A stretch of DNA of 64,000 bases from Nereocystis luetkeana (GCA_031213475.1 JARUPZ010000020.1:8093207-8157206); one strand, 5' to 3'. Numbered from the stretch's first letter, positions 46,032 to 56,791 are shown. The notes: a model not told the origin generated them from the sequence alone. Made by a program: numbers and translations.

Positions 46032-46727
46032 GGTACGTACGAGTACATACAGCAGCACAATGCAGACTTCAGGTGCGTGGTGAATGCAGCCTTGGCCGCA
46101 AGGCTCAAGCCTAGCTGCACGCACAGCAACAATTTGCCCGTGAGCTAGAGGTGGGGCGCGCTGCCACGGAGGTGTAGGCAGCGCCGTCGAAATTCCGGTC
46201 TCGGCGAAGTGCAGTATAGCAACATGCAGCCGATTGTCGATGCTGTGTTTGGGTATGTTCTTGTTTACACGTGCCCAACAGCAACAAACAAGGACCACAT
46301 ACTGCGATTTGATCTGTACGAGATGTGTTTCACAGGGGGGGGCAGCTTTCTCGTGCTGCCGGTCGCCAATCCCAAGGCCTCCCCACGAACGTGCTATCCG
46401 TCCACGCTCGCGCGTCCGTGTCTACGCTGCTGCTCTACGCTCTGGGCTTGGTTGTGCGCTGTCCTACAGCAGGTGTCGTGCAAAAAGCAAGGCTGACTTT
46501 TTTTCAGCTATAATAGCTCAACGCCACGACATCGTTGCCGGCACTGTTTTTGTTTTCTCATTTTTGAGAGGCAGCATCATAGAACGAATTTTTTGGTGGC
46601 AAAGTTTTTATCCCCAATCACGGATTGGTTAATTTCCTAAACATTTGTTTCTCCAGATAGCGACCATGCGACATGCTTGTTCCTTTTTACGTACTAAAAC
46701 AAATCAATTCCCACCCTTAACAGTGAC

Positions 46728-46879
46728 ATGGCGGACAACCGCACGGACCACGTTGAGGTCTGCACATACCCTGCTCATGGTGCCGAGACAACTTACCCTT
46801 TTCTGGAGGATGAGGAAGTCCAGCGATCTGGACGGCACGTCGGTACACACGTGGCTCCCGGTTCCGGATTATGCGAGGT
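46728..46879 (+). CDS. putative exon, unknown gene
   Basis: A frame from ATG: MADNRTDHVEVCTYPAHGAE, TTYPFLEDEEVQRSGRHVGT, ending PGSGLCE at GCGAG|GTGAAG. Another frame of the same stretch (SSDLDGTSVHTWLPVPDYAR) is also coding-like, so frame choice is uncertain. Confidence 0.3.
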
Positions 46880-47243
46880 GAAGAACAGCAGTACAACCGC
46901 GCATACAAGCATACGGTTGCTCTAGAATGGTGCTGCCGGTATGAGCGCGAGTTCGATTACTGCAGTTGCTGTGGTTGGTCGTCATGAATTGGTTCAAGCG
47001 CTAGCTTCAGTCCTGTCCCAACGTAGCGCGCATGGAAGACGGGCGATGGCCAAGACATCGGCGATGCGATCGTCGCAGGGGCTGTGTAGGATAAGGCCTG
47101 CTCGACTGCGTAGGGAAACACGATACGCCCGTGTACGTTTGAGAGCAGTTTTGCATAAATACCCTCTCTTATCCCCGAGCACCCGTGACACTACCGCGTG
47201 GCTCAGCACAAAGTTTTTTTCCCCGTTCTTCCGCCCCCGACAG

Positions 47244-47494
47244 GTAAAGGCCTCCATTCGAGCTAGACCCGACCATGGAGAGAATCACGTCGGAGCAGTG
47301 CTACGGTTCGTCTCAGCAGCCGAAGAGACACCTGCAGCATCGCCGAACCACGGCCACCGTGGGGCGCTGGGGCTGTACGACGGCACCGAAACGTCCTCCT
47401 CGTCGTGCACCCTGAGGGTTGCCTACTCTAGGGCGCTGGTGGTGTACGGCGACACCGGAACTACCGCCTTATCGCGCCCGCCGAGGATGTACAG
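47244..47494 (+). CDS. duplicated exon a, copy 1 (251 bases)
   Basis: CGACAG| ... TACAG|GTGAGC. Encodes VKASIRARPDHGENHVGAVL, RFVSAAEETPAASPNHGHRG, then two similar YDGT/YGDT segments (ALGLYDGTETSSS, RALVVYGDTGTTA). Copies at 51505-51746 (242) and inverted at 50130-50389 (260) differ by multiples of 3. Confidence 0.55.
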
Positions 47495-47565
47495 GTGAGC
47501 AGAATTGGTAGTATGCTATTGGGTAGCCCTTGGAGTCCTGCGATATTTCAATCGACCGCTTTCAG

Positions 47566-47606
47566 CGGCGAGACCTATCTTGTTCGTTCAAAACTGCGTA
47601 TAAAAA
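47566..47606 (+). CDS. duplicated small exon b, copy 1
   Basis: TTTCAG| then GETYLVRSKLRIK. One leading base completes Ser with exon a and one trailing base completes Ile with exon c. The donor AAAAA|GTGATG is imperfect. Confidence 0.4.
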
Positions 47607-47672
47607 GTGATGTCTAGTGTGTTGCTTAGAAGGCTATTGGGGGTTTCCGATGTCGGAACGATGCCGCTGCAG

Positions 47673-47848
47673 TTGTTGATGTTACGTGTGCCGCAAACGG
47701 TGCATGCGGCTGCGTGATTCCTCCGCTTGCCTTTACGAGCGAGGAAGTCTACTGCATACACACGACATACTACAGTAAATATATACATCCTCTTGACATA
47801 ACGTGCATCCGCACCAGCCCTGGCCTGGCATACGGAAGCCGTATTGGG
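47673..47848 (+). CDS. duplicated exon c, copy 1 (intact)
   Basis: GCTGCAG| then VDVTCAANGACGCVIPPLAF, TSEEVYCIHTTYYSKYIHPL, DITCIRTSPGLAYGSRIG and GGG|GTAAGG. Five Cys residues suggest a disulphide-rich extracellular domain. Copy 2 (about 51923-52140) has an in-frame TAA. Confidence 0.5.
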
Positions 47849-48024
47849 GTAAGGCATGATAGTGAATCACCTTTAGACATAACGACACAATATGAAACAT
47901 TCACAAGACGGAGTTGGATTAATTTCTTGCGCTGATGGCAAGAACCAATGCCCAAATTTACTTGTGGGTTCGGTTTTGACTATATGGCAGCACTTGTTAT
48001 TGGAAACCCCCTCATGCTTTGCAG

Positions 48025-48183
48025 CATGTCGTATCGTTTGCCATTCTTGACGTTTCGACATGGGGATCGACAGACCTTTACTACCCTGAAGTTCAAGTTC
48101 GTAACCGCGAACCCGCAGTTCGTTTCTGCAGAGGTCTCCCACTCTTTCTCCAGCCCGGCAAAAGACGCTTCCGGCCAACCGCG
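48025..48183 (+). CDS. duplicated exon d, copy 1
   Basis: TTTGCAG| then HVVSFAILDVSTWGSTDLYY, PEVQVRNREPAVRFCRGLPL and PLFLQPGKRRFRPTA to GCG|GTAACC, phase 0. Copy 2 is 52302-52475 (174 bases, in-frame difference). Weak likeness to 39006-39172 (hydrophobic, D-x-W/S-S, then F/Y-Y). Confidence 0.5.
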
Positions 48184-48232
48184 GTAACCCTAGTCAGCGC
48201 GCCATTTCTGAAGCTCTCTCGAGAGCGCGCAG

Positions 48233-48495
48233 CTTGCGTTCGTGGCGTCTATTAACGCTGGACTGCCCCCCCCCCGCCGCGGCCCTTCTCCACCGCTGGT
48301 GGCGATACGTCCCTGCCCGCTATATTCCGAAGCGCGCGTCCGACGGGGATCTTCGTGGCTCCGGCTACCTGTGCAACTGCCTTCCATGACTCATCCTTGT
48401 CCGGTTTGTTCCACCTGGTCGACTGGAGATCCATCCAAAGGGCAGTCTCGTGGAGCCCTCAGCGCAATGTGAATCGTTGGATCGACCTGTTGCAG
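48233..48495 (+). pseudogene. duplicated exon e, copy 1, frameshifted
   Basis: The equivalent of 52525-52788 but one base shorter (263 against 264), the difference lying in a C-run near 48265. After the run the conserved frame reads IFVAPATCATAFHDSSLSGL and WRSIQRAVSWSPQRNVNRWI to TTGCAG|GTGGGC. Confidence 0.45.
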
Positions 48496-49302
48496 GTGGG
48501 CCAGAATGAAGGGGGCGTAGTCACGAGTAGCAGGTTCGGGTGGCGGTAGTGCCTACACGGCGGTGGAGCTGCACCTGGTTTCGTTTTCCCTAAGGCACGC
48601 GCGTTGTGCTTTGCACTTAACGAAGCTCTGCATGCCAGGGGTTGAGTGAAACGTGTACCTTGATTATTTGGCGTGTACATGACGAAGCGGCGTGCATGCA
48701 AGACATAACCTTGGCATCGAGTCGATAGGCTTCCGCCTACGGGTGCTCCGGTGTGTGTTTGTACTTGCGATGCGGAACCAAGGGCGGTATGTTGGCGTGA
48801 CCGTTTAGTTGGTTGAGTTGTCCAGCGCCATGCCAACAGTCGTGAGAAAGGACATTAACGGTGGAGACCATACTACGCTCCAACGCTACAGTATTGTCCG
48901 CGAAATGCGTCGGTTCGTCCTTTGACCTGTTTGACAGGCACAAAGGGAGTTGCTTGCCCCACTTCAACAACGCGGAGGCGATTGTGACCATTCTGCAGGT
49001 TCATGGCTGATGATTATTTCATGCGCCCCAAGTATCCGTAGAGTAGTGCCTACTATAGCCCCGTTCGTCGGTTCAGCTCTTGTAGCGAATTTCAAAAACT
49101 CCTAATGTGTTCTTCTCTCTACTGTCACCTTCATCGGTACACAGTAACGCAGGCTCGATCTTTGCAATGGGTGTGCCTTGCTCAAATGCACCTGTGCCCG
49201 TGAGAACTATATCATCCTGTTTATTTTCCCACTCCGTCAGATCCAAGAAATACTGTGCTGCCTCCACACATTCCAACATACCTCTATAACTACTGTACCC
49301 AG

Positions 49303-49445
49303 GTGAAATCGATCCACCACAAGCTCCTACTAATAGTACAACGGAGGAAGTATGTTGTAGAGGAACTCGAGGTACTTGGGGAGAGTGTTGAGCCAGTGGT
49401 GTCGGCGTCAGCAGCCACAGAACCATTCACCGCCGATGGTGAAAG
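49303..49445 (+). CDS. duplicated exon g, copy 1
   Basis: GTACCCAG| then VKSIHHKLLLIVQRRKYVVE, ELEVLGESVEPVVSASAATE and PFTADGE to GAAAG|GTAAGC. Copy 2 has exactly the same length (53612-53754). Confidence 0.5.
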
Positions 49446-50129
49446 GTAAGCGTCAAATTGAGAACTATTGAAATGCCCCGCAGCACATGATTGTCCCACG
49501 ACTATATTTGGTCAAGGCTTCTCCCATGTGCCTCACGACTGCTGCTACTCTTAGTCAGGGCGGTTACGGGTGACCTTGTACGAAGTACACCTATGGTCTG
49601 AAAGCCATGTCGATCAAATCGTACTTTGTTGCGGAATGCTCGGAGGGTAGAAGACTACCTGCTACAACCGATGATATAGTAGGGAACCATTCCAGGTTTT
49701 CGATGAAGTTGTGTAGCCTATGGTCGGAATTGGATAGGACGGAAGCTCGCCGATTTTTCTTTGGATGGAAAGTGTGATGTGTCACGGCGACACCCGTTAT
49801 CCTTTATTATGGCTTTGACCGGCCTTTCTGTACGGAGTGAAAGCAGAGCAGGTGTACACTTGAAGCTCTAGTCTTGGAGGCGATCATGATCACGAGAAAA
49901 CACGAAGATACATGCACCGTTTGCGGCACACGTAACACCAGCAACTGCAGCAGCATCGTTCCGACTTGGGAAACCCCCAATAACCTTCTAACCTACACAT
50001 CAGCCATCCCTTTTTCTACGCAGGTTTGAAAATGCAAGTTAGGTCTCGCCGCTGGATGCGCTGAATAAAAAACATCGCAGAGCTCCAAGGGCTGCCCAAT
50101 AGCATACTATTATTATCAGTTCTGCTCGC

Positions 50130-50389
50130 CTGTCCACCCTCGGCGGGCACGATAACACGGCAGTTCCGGCGTCGCCGTACAGCACCAGCGCCCTAGAGTA
50201 GTCAACCCGCAGGGGGCACGACGAGGAGGACGTTCCGGTGCCGTCGTATAGCACCAGCGCCCTAGGGTGGCTGTGGTTCGGCGATTCTGCAGGCGTCTCT
50301 TCGGCCGCTGAGACGAACCCTATCGCTGCGCCAACGTGATTTCCTCTATGGTCGAGTCTAACTCGATTGGAGGTCTTTACCTGTCGGAA
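50130..50389 (-). pseudogene. inverted copy of exon a (260 bases)
   Basis: On the minus strand, GACAG| then VKTSNRVRLDHRGNHVGAAI, GFVSAAEETPAESPNHSHPR and RALVLYDGTGTSSS. The open frame is intact, but the donor after GGACAG is GCGAGC, not GTGAGC as in the + copies. It has no visible partner exons on the minus strand. Confidence 0.5.
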
Positions 50390-51504
50390 GCGGAAGGACG
50401 GGAAAAAAAGCTTTGTGCTGAGCCACGCGATAGTTAGCTTCGTCCACAAGCACAGGGAACATTTGGCGAACACAGCCAAGTCAATACCAGGTAGCCACGA
50501 CTACTACCAGGATCTGCATCATCAGCGAACATCCGACCTGAGGGTTGGACAATGTAGGACGCGTCAAGTCACCGCCCATTTCAGCTTCAGCCGTGGCCGT
50601 CTCTCTTCTTCAAGAAGCGAAGATGGGGCTCTCGTGGTACGATACTAGAGGTCTATAGCAGATCTGCTCACCATCGTGTGAAGGTTGTCTGAGGGGAAGT
50701 CCTCTGTTCTCGTCTGTATGTCGGAAGCCTCGGAAGCCCCAGACGCCGAAGGGATATCCCGCGCAACGAGGTGCATGTCATACCTTGTCAAGGAAAACCA
50801 CAACGTACGGAATGGCTCTCGTGTCAGATGCCAAATATACAGAGCGTAATGTGCGTGTGCAAGGGGGTGGTTGTGCCTGCCTGCCGGCAGATTATCCTCA
50901 GGCACGGGACAGCAATAACACGTACCCGAAGCAGCATCGAACGCTTTCTGTACGGAGTGAAATGCTGCTTCGGGTTCTTGCTATTGCTGTCCCGTGCCTC
51001 AGGATGATATGCCGACGGGCAGGCACAACGACCCCCTTGCACACGCACATTACGCTCTGTATATTTGGCATCTGACACGCGAGCCATTCCGCACGTTGTG
51101 GTTTTCCTTGATAAGGTACCACACACACCTTGTTGCGCGGGATATCCCTTCGGCGTCTGGGGCTTCCGAGCCTTCCGACATACAGACGAGAACAGAGGAC
51201 TTCCCCTCAGACAACCTTCACACGATGGTTAGCAGATCTGCTGTAGACCTCTAGTATCGTACCACGAGAGCCCCGTCTTCGCTTCTTGAAGGAGAGAGAC
51301 GCCCACCGCTGACGCTGAAAATGGCGATGACTTGACACGGCCAAAATTGTCCAACCCTAAGGTCGGATGTGCGCCGATGATGCAGATCCTAGCAGTAGTA
51401 GTGGCTATTGACTTGGCGATGTTCGCCAAATGTTCCCTGTGCGTGTGGACGAAGCTAATTACCGCGTGGCTCAGCACAAGGCTTTGTCATCCCGCCCCGG
51501 ACAG

Positions 51505-51746
51505 GTAAAGGCCTCCAATCGATTTAGAGTCGACCATAGAAATCACGTTGGCGCAGCGATAGGGTTCGTCTCAGCGGCCGAAGAGACGCCTGCAGGATCG
51601 CCGGACCACGGTCATCCTAGGGCGCTGGTGCTGTACGACGGCACCGAAACCTCGTCGCGCCCCCTGAGGATTGACTACTCTAGGGCGCTGGTGCTGTACG
51701 GCGACACCGGAACTACCACCTTATCGTGCCTATCGAGGGTGGACAG
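51505..51746 (+). CDS. duplicated exon a, copy 2 (242 bases)
   Basis: Same borders as copy 1 (GGACAG| ... GGACAG|GTGAGC). Reads VKASNRFRVDHRNHVGAAIG, FVSAAEETPAGSPDHGHPRA, then LVLYDGTETSSR and LVLYGDTGTTTL. Confidence 0.45.
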
Positions 51747-51922
51747 GTGAGCAGACTGACCGTATCCCATTGGGCAACCTTTGGAGCTCTGCGATATTTC
51801 AATCGACCGTATTCAGCGGCGAGACCTATCTTGTTCGTTCAAACCTGCGTAGAACAAGGGATGTCTAGTGTGTTGCTGGGAAGGCTATTGAGGGTTTCCC
51901 ATTAGGGAAGGATGCTGCTGCA

Positions 51923-52140
51923 GTTGTTGGTGTTACATGTGCCGCAAACGGTGCATGTATCTTCGTGATTCCTCTGCTTCCCTTTGCGGGCTGCGTGATT
52001 CCTTCGCTTCCCTTTGCAAGCGAGGCAGTCTACTGCATACACACGACATACTAAATAATTACATCCTCTTGACATAAAGTGCATCCGCACCAGCCCTGGC
52101 CTGGCATAGCCGTTCTTGCGGAAGCCGTTTTGGGGTAAGG
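51923..52140 (+). pseudogene. duplicated exon c, copy 2, disabled
   Basis: Aligned to 47673-47848, it has an internal partial duplication (two CGTGATTCCT...CTTCCCTTTGC segments) and an in-frame TAA where copy 1 has the TACTACAGT of TTYYS. Confidence 0.5.
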
Positions 52141-52301
52141 CATGATTGTGAATCACCTCTAGACATAACGACCGACGAATAAATATTCACTTGACGGACT
52201 TGAGTGAATTTCTTGCGCTGATGGCAAGAACCAATGCCCCAAAATACTTGTGGGTTCGGTTTTGACTATATGGCAGCACTTGGTGTTAGAAACCCCCTCA
52301 A

Positions 52302-52475
52302 GCTTTGCAGCATGTCGTATCGTTTGTCATTCTTGATGCGAACGTTTCGACTTGGGGATCGCTAGAGATTTACTACCGTCAAGGCCGAGCTCGTAACCAC
52401 GATCCCGCAGTTTGTTTCTGCACATATCTCCCGCTCTTTCTCCAGCCCGGCAGGAGAAGATTCCGACCAACCGCG
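52302..52475 (+). CDS. duplicated exon d, copy 2
   Basis: HVVSFVILDANVSTWGSLEI, YYRQGRARNHDPAVCFCTYL and LFLQPGRRRFRPTA. 15 bases longer than copy 1, frame kept. Confidence 0.45.
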
Positions 52476-52524
52476 GTAACCCTAGCCAGCGCGTCATTCC
52501 TGAAGCTCTCTCGAGAGCGCGCAG

Positions 52525-52788
52525 CTTGCGTTCGTGGCGTCTATTAACGCTGGACTGCCCCCCCCCCCGCCGTGGCCCTTCCCCACCGCTGGTGGCGTTA
52601 CGTCCCTGCCCGCTATATTCCGAAGCGTGCGTCTGACGGGGATCTTCGTGGCTCCGGCTACCTGTGCAGCTGCCTTCCATGACCTATCCTTGTCCAGTTT
52701 GTTCCAGCTGGTCGACTGGAGATCCATCCAAAGGGGAGTCTCGTGGAGCCCTCAGCGCGATGTGAATTGTTGGATGGACCCGTTGCAG
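52525..52788 (+). CDS. duplicated exon e, copy 2 (intact)
   Basis: GCGCAG| then a phase-0 frame of 88 codons: LAFVASINAGLP, a Pro run, TSLPAIFRSVRLTGIFVAPA, TCAAAFHDLSLSSLFQLVDW and RSIQRGVSWSPQRDVNCWMD to TTGCAG|GTGGGC. Confidence 0.45.
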
Positions 52789-53017
52789 GTGGGCCAGAAT
52801 GAAGGGGGCGTAGTCACGAGTAGCAGGTCCGGGTGGCTGTGGTGCATACACGGCGGTGGATCTGGTTTCGTTTTCCCTAAAGCACGTGCGTTGTGCTTTG
52901 CACTTAACGAACAGCTCTGCATGCCAGGGGTTGAGTGAAACGTGTACCTTGATTATGTGGTGTGTATACGACATGACGAAGCGGCGTGCATACAATACAT
53001 ACCCTTGGCATCGAGTC

Positions 53018-53219
53018 GATAGGCTTCCGCCTACGGGTGCTCCGGTGTGTGTTTGTAATTGCGATGCGGAACCAAGGGCGGTATGTCGGCGTGACCGTTC
53101 AATCGATTGAGTTGTCCAGCGCCATGCCAACAGTCGTGAGAAAGTGCATAAACGGTAGAGACCATACTACGCTCCAACGCTACAGCATTGTCCGCGAAAT
53201 GCGTCGGTTCGTCCTTTGA
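53018..53219 (+). CDS. duplicated exon f, copy 2 (open to TGA)
   Basis: GFRLRVLRCVFVIAMRNQGR, YVGVTVQSIELSSAMPTVVR, KCINGRDHTTLQRYSIVREM and RRFVL then TGA. Copy 1 (from 48726) has TAG directly after YVGVTV. Confidence 0.35.
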
Positions 53220-53611
53220 CCTGTTTGGCCGGCACAAAGAGAGTTGCTTACCCCACTTCAAGAACGCGGAGGCGATTGTGACCATTCTGCAGGTTCATGG
53301 CTGATGATTATTTCATGCGCCGCAAGCATCCGCAGAGTAGAGAGTAGTACCTACGATAGCCGCGTTCGTCAGTTCAGCTCTTCTTGTGGCGTGCTCGAAT
53401 TTCAAAACCTCCTAGTATGTTCTTCTCTCTACTGACACAATTAAAGGTACACAGTAATGCAGGCTCGATCTTTGCAATGGGTGTGCCTTGCTAAAATGTA
53501 CCTGTGCCCGTGAGAACTAGATAATCTAGTTTTTTTCCTACTCCGTTAAAACCAAAAAAAACTATGCTGCCTCCACACATTCCAACATACCTCCATAACT
53601 GCTGTGCCCAG

Positions 53612-53754
53612 GTGACATCGATCTACCTCAAGCTCCATCTAGCAGTGCAACGGAAGACGTATGCTGCCGACGAAACCGAGGTACTTGGGGGGAGTGTTGA
53701 GCCAGTGGTTTCGGTGCCAGCAGCCACAGAACAATTCACCGCCGATGGTGAAAG
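53612..53754 (+). CDS. duplicated exon g, copy 2
   Basis: GCCCAG| then VTSIYLKLHLAVQRKTYAAD, ETEVLGGSVEPVVSVPAATE and QFTADGE to AAAG|GTAAGC. Confidence 0.45.
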
Positions 53755-54233
53755 GTAAGCGTCAAATTGAGAGCTCCGCAGCACATTATTGTCCCACGAC
53801 TATATTTGGTCAAGGATTCTCCCATGTGCCTCACGTCTGCTGTTACTCTTAGTCAGGGCGGTTACAGGCTACCTTGTACGAAGTACACCTATGGCTTATA
53901 ATAGCCATGCCGATCAAATCGTAACTTTGTTGCGGGCTGCTTAGAAGGCCAGAAACCACCTGGTACAACCGATGAAGGTAGTAGGGAACCAATCCGGGTT
54001 TTCGATGAAGTTGTGTAGCCTATGGTCGGAATTGGATAGGACGGAAACTTTGCAGGTTATTCTTTGGATGGAAAGTGTGATGTGTCACGGCGACACCCGT
54101 TGTTCTTTGGTATGGCTTGGACCGGCCTTTCTGTACGGAGTGAAAGCGGACAGGGTGTACACTTGAAGCTCTAGTCTTGAAGGCGATCAAGTCGTCCCCA
54201 CTTTATATTTGGGTCGATGACCCTAGGGTGGCC

Positions 54234-54405
54234 ACTGCACACCTTCCTAACGATTCCTGTGTCTGCTGGACAGTCTTTGAAGTCATCGATTGTCGCATAC
54301 GCTGGACACTACCTCACGCTCAGGGAGACACTGCCTTTTGTTGCGATCCCCTCTGGGAGTGCTGTTGGCGTTGTCAAGATTGTACTCTCCGTTGATGGAC
54401 CAACG
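54234..54405 (+). CDS. putative exon, unknown gene
   Basis: An open frame LHTFLTIPVSAGQSLKSSIV, AYAGHYLTLRETLPFVAIPS and GSAVGVVKIVLSVDGPT to ACGAT|GTGAGA. Beta-rich. The acceptor is not fixed (near CCTAG at 54227). Confidence 0.4.
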
Positions 54406-54479
54406 ATGTGAGAGGTATACTTGGGTCGTTATATGTGTCGCCATTGACCCCTCACACAACAATCATACCGCACGTTGGA

Positions 54480-54985
54480 CTGTGTACGTGCCGGCTACAT
54501 CGCGTTCGATGCTGCTTCGGGTGCTTGTTATTGCTGTCGCACGTGCCTCAGGATAATCTGCCGACGGGCAGGCACAACCACCCCCTTGCACACGCACATT
54601 ACGCTCTGTATATTTGGCATCTGACACGCGAACCATTCCGTACGTTGTTGTTTTCCTTGACAAGGTACGACATGCACCTCGTTGCGCTGGATGTTCCTTC
54701 AGCGTCTGGGGCTTCCGAGCCGAGAACAGAGGAATTTCCCTCAGACAACCCTCACGCGATGGTGAGCAGTTCTGCTGTAGACCTCTAGTATCGTACCACG
54801 AGAGCCCCGTCTTCGCTTCTTGAAGGAGAGAGACGGCCACGGCTGACGCTGAAAATGGCGATGACTTGACACGGCCAAAATTGTCCAACCCTAAGGTCGG
54901 ATGTGCGCCGATGATGCAGATCCTGGTAGTAGTAGTGGCTATTGACTTGGCGGAGTTCGCCAAATGTTCCTTGTGCTTGTGAACG
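54480..54985. repeat. fourth partial copy of the palindrome arm
   Basis: CGATGCTGCTTCGGGT onward follows the right-arm sequence of 50963-51450 (including CCGACGGGCAGGCACAAC and the TTGACACGGCCAAAATTGTC run) with scattered differences. Confidence 0.8.
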
Positions 54986-55049
54986 GAACTAACTATGGAA
55001 CCTTGGGACCGCCGTCATGATGTTCGTTTGGATGCTCGGCTTCATTCAG

Positions 55050-55262
55050 GTGGTACAGTCGAGGAGGCGCGAGGAGTCCTCGGCGGCATTCATGTGGGCT
55101 ACCTTGAACTTTCTAGCGGCGCTAGTGGGGCGGGTGGTATGGTTTCTGGCTATGAATGCTGCGCCTGTCCTGGGTACATGCATGGCACTTGCGGTGCCAG
55201 TTGTCATGATCATGGCATCGCCTGCTCATCTCGGGATCGGCGAATGGAATGGCGTTGAGCAG
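55050..55262 (+). CDS. putative exon with two hydrophobic segments
   Basis: TTCATTCAG| ... GAGCAG|GTACCG, 71 codons, phase 0. Starts VVQSRRREESSAAFMWATLN, then hydrophobic FLAALVGRVVWFLAMNAAPV and LGTCMALAVPVVMIMASPAH, ending GIGEWNGVEQ. Possibly two membrane helices. A second frame over the same bases is also open (Cys/Gly-rich), so not certain. Confidence 0.35.
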
Positions 55263-55454
55263 GTACCGTGTGTATAGAAATCTGAAGCGTCCTTCTGTAA
55301 TAGTTTGGGATGTAGTTTCGATAATATGTTACGAGGGCAGAACGAATATAGCACCTTCGGAAAGGTAGTGGAGTGGTTCCCATGTGTTCGATTTGTGATA
55401 TTTGGCACAGTTGGCCATACCAGCACGTCGTAAGAGTTGGTCGCTCGCCATGCA

Positions 55455-55549
55455 GGACCGCTACCTAAGGTGGTGCTTTTCATGCATCGTTTGTCCTAAC
55501 AACTTGGGCACGTTTTACCAGTCGGCAGTCCTGGAAGCGCAGGCGTATA
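55455..55549 (+). CDS. putative exon, Cys-containing
   Basis: After CCATGCAG: DRYLRWCFSCIVCPNNLGTF then YQSAVLEAQAY, in frame with 55262. Donor candidate TAC|GTAGGA. Confidence 0.35.
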
Positions 55550-55655
55550 CGTAGGAAGCATCTAAAGCTGTAGAATATCAGCGCCATCACCCCGGCCCTG
55601 GCCCACACCTTTTCTTGTTGTGTTCTCGCGCGATATCGCTTGCTGTGCCAGCCGG

Positions 55656-55718
55656 GCAAAACCTCTCCTGGGAGCGGCGGCAAGGGGTCCGGGTCAGACG
55701 ACAAGGACGATGGAAAGG
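55656..55718 (+). CDS. putative short exon, charged
   Basis: GTGCCAG| then PGKTSPGSGGKGSGSDDKDD, GK and AAAG|GTAATA. The frame is uncertain. Confidence 0.3.
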
Positions 55719-56573
55719 TAATATCTCGACCGATATGATCGGGTAAATATGAGCTCCTTGGAACAGCGCCCAGCTACCATGGGGATCTGTAGTCGAGGAG
55801 AATACCATAGGATGACAAGTTGGCGTTACTGATGGTCGCTCTCTGGAATATCGTCGTTGGACGAACGATACCACACGGGCCCGCTAGCACTCGCCCACGC
55901 TCGGCATTGTGCCTGTTTGTTCTGGCGGTTGGTATGTTGCCGTTATTTAATCGCCGATATAGTCGTTTTACCTATGAAAAACGCCATAATAGTTGTTCAT
56001 TATTTGCTGCATTTAATTTCACGCCGCACTTGAATTTTAGAGCGTGATCCCCCGTCCAAGTCAACGATTTGTTTTCTGTCAGGGAAGCATTACGTCCTGG
56101 TACGTACTGGGCGCGTATTGTTTTTGCGTTTGATGTATCGTTACACCCTACTCGTACAGTAGAAACATGAGACGATGTACCGGTAGTTGACCACGGCATC
56201 AACCCAATAGAAAACAAATGGTGCGCTTGTTTGCTCTTTGCCTACACCTCAGCTTTCTCTCTATATCAGAGAAAGTAAAAGACGTCCCTTCACTGGTTCA
56301 GGGCGCCTATTTACTATATTAGAGAGTAAGAGACGTCCGCAGCATGTCACATCAACACAGCAGCATGCTATAGGATGGTTGACCATGACTACGTGTCCAA
56401 AGGTGTTGTCCAAGTGGTGATTGAAACAGTTCGCCCTTGTTTCACGGTCGGCAGACAAAATTAGCGTGAGTGAGCATTTGTGGCACCCGACGAATCAAGT
56501 GCTCTGAGGCTAATCGGTGCACACCCGTTTGTTTTATTTTTCGCTCCCATCCTCTCTTTTGCTTTTTCTGCAG

Positions 56574-56791
56574 GGGAAAAAAGGCGGAATCCCTCCGGAG
56601 AAGCCCCCGCGGCACACGTGAGAGAAGTAGTATCTACGCTTTATGGGCACACCCTCTCTCTCTCTCATTCTGTTTTTGTTCGGGGAGGGATGTGCGATGC
56701 TGGTAATGCACATGCCAGATATGTTTTAGCTGGTCGATACCATTTGGCAGTCACCGGAAACGCACCGCAGTGTACGAGGTGTATGTGCTGA
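56574..56791 (+). CDS. putative exon, unknown gene
   Basis: CTTTTTCTGCAG| then EKRRNPSGEAPAAHVREVVS, TLYGHTLSLSHSVFVRGGMC and NAHARYVLAGRYHLAVTGNA up to a TGA at 56789. The donor within is not clear. Confidence 0.35.

Larger units (their letters stand above)
47215..49870. repeat. duplicated unit, copy 1
   Basis: Matches 51475-54165 almost throughout (for example the AGAACCAATGCCC...CTTGTGGGTTCGGTTTTG run at 47940 and 52220, and the TTTCTGTACGGAGTGAAAGC run near 49828 and 54128), at an offset of about 4.28 kb. It contains the exon-like segments listed separately. Confidence 0.85.
49899..51967. repeat. large palindrome, about 1-kb arms
   Basis: The left arm 49899-50937 (starting CACGAAGATACATGCACCGT) is the reverse complement of the right arm 50963-51967 (ending ACGGTGCATGTATCTTCGTG). 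The loop is about 25 bases. Outer parts of the arms contain exon a in opposite orientations; inner parts hold the sequence repeated again at 54.48-54.98 kb. Confidence 0.85.
51475..54165. repeat. duplicated unit, copy 2
   Basis: Tandem copy of 47215-49870; its first 490 bases are also the outer right arm of the palindrome. Confidence 0.85.

Noticed and set aside
49899-54985. Integrated virus or retrotransposon with long terminal repeats
   Set aside because: No reverse transcriptase, integrase, capsid or viral replication frame was recognised; the repeats contain spliced exon-like segments, so segmental duplication is simpler.
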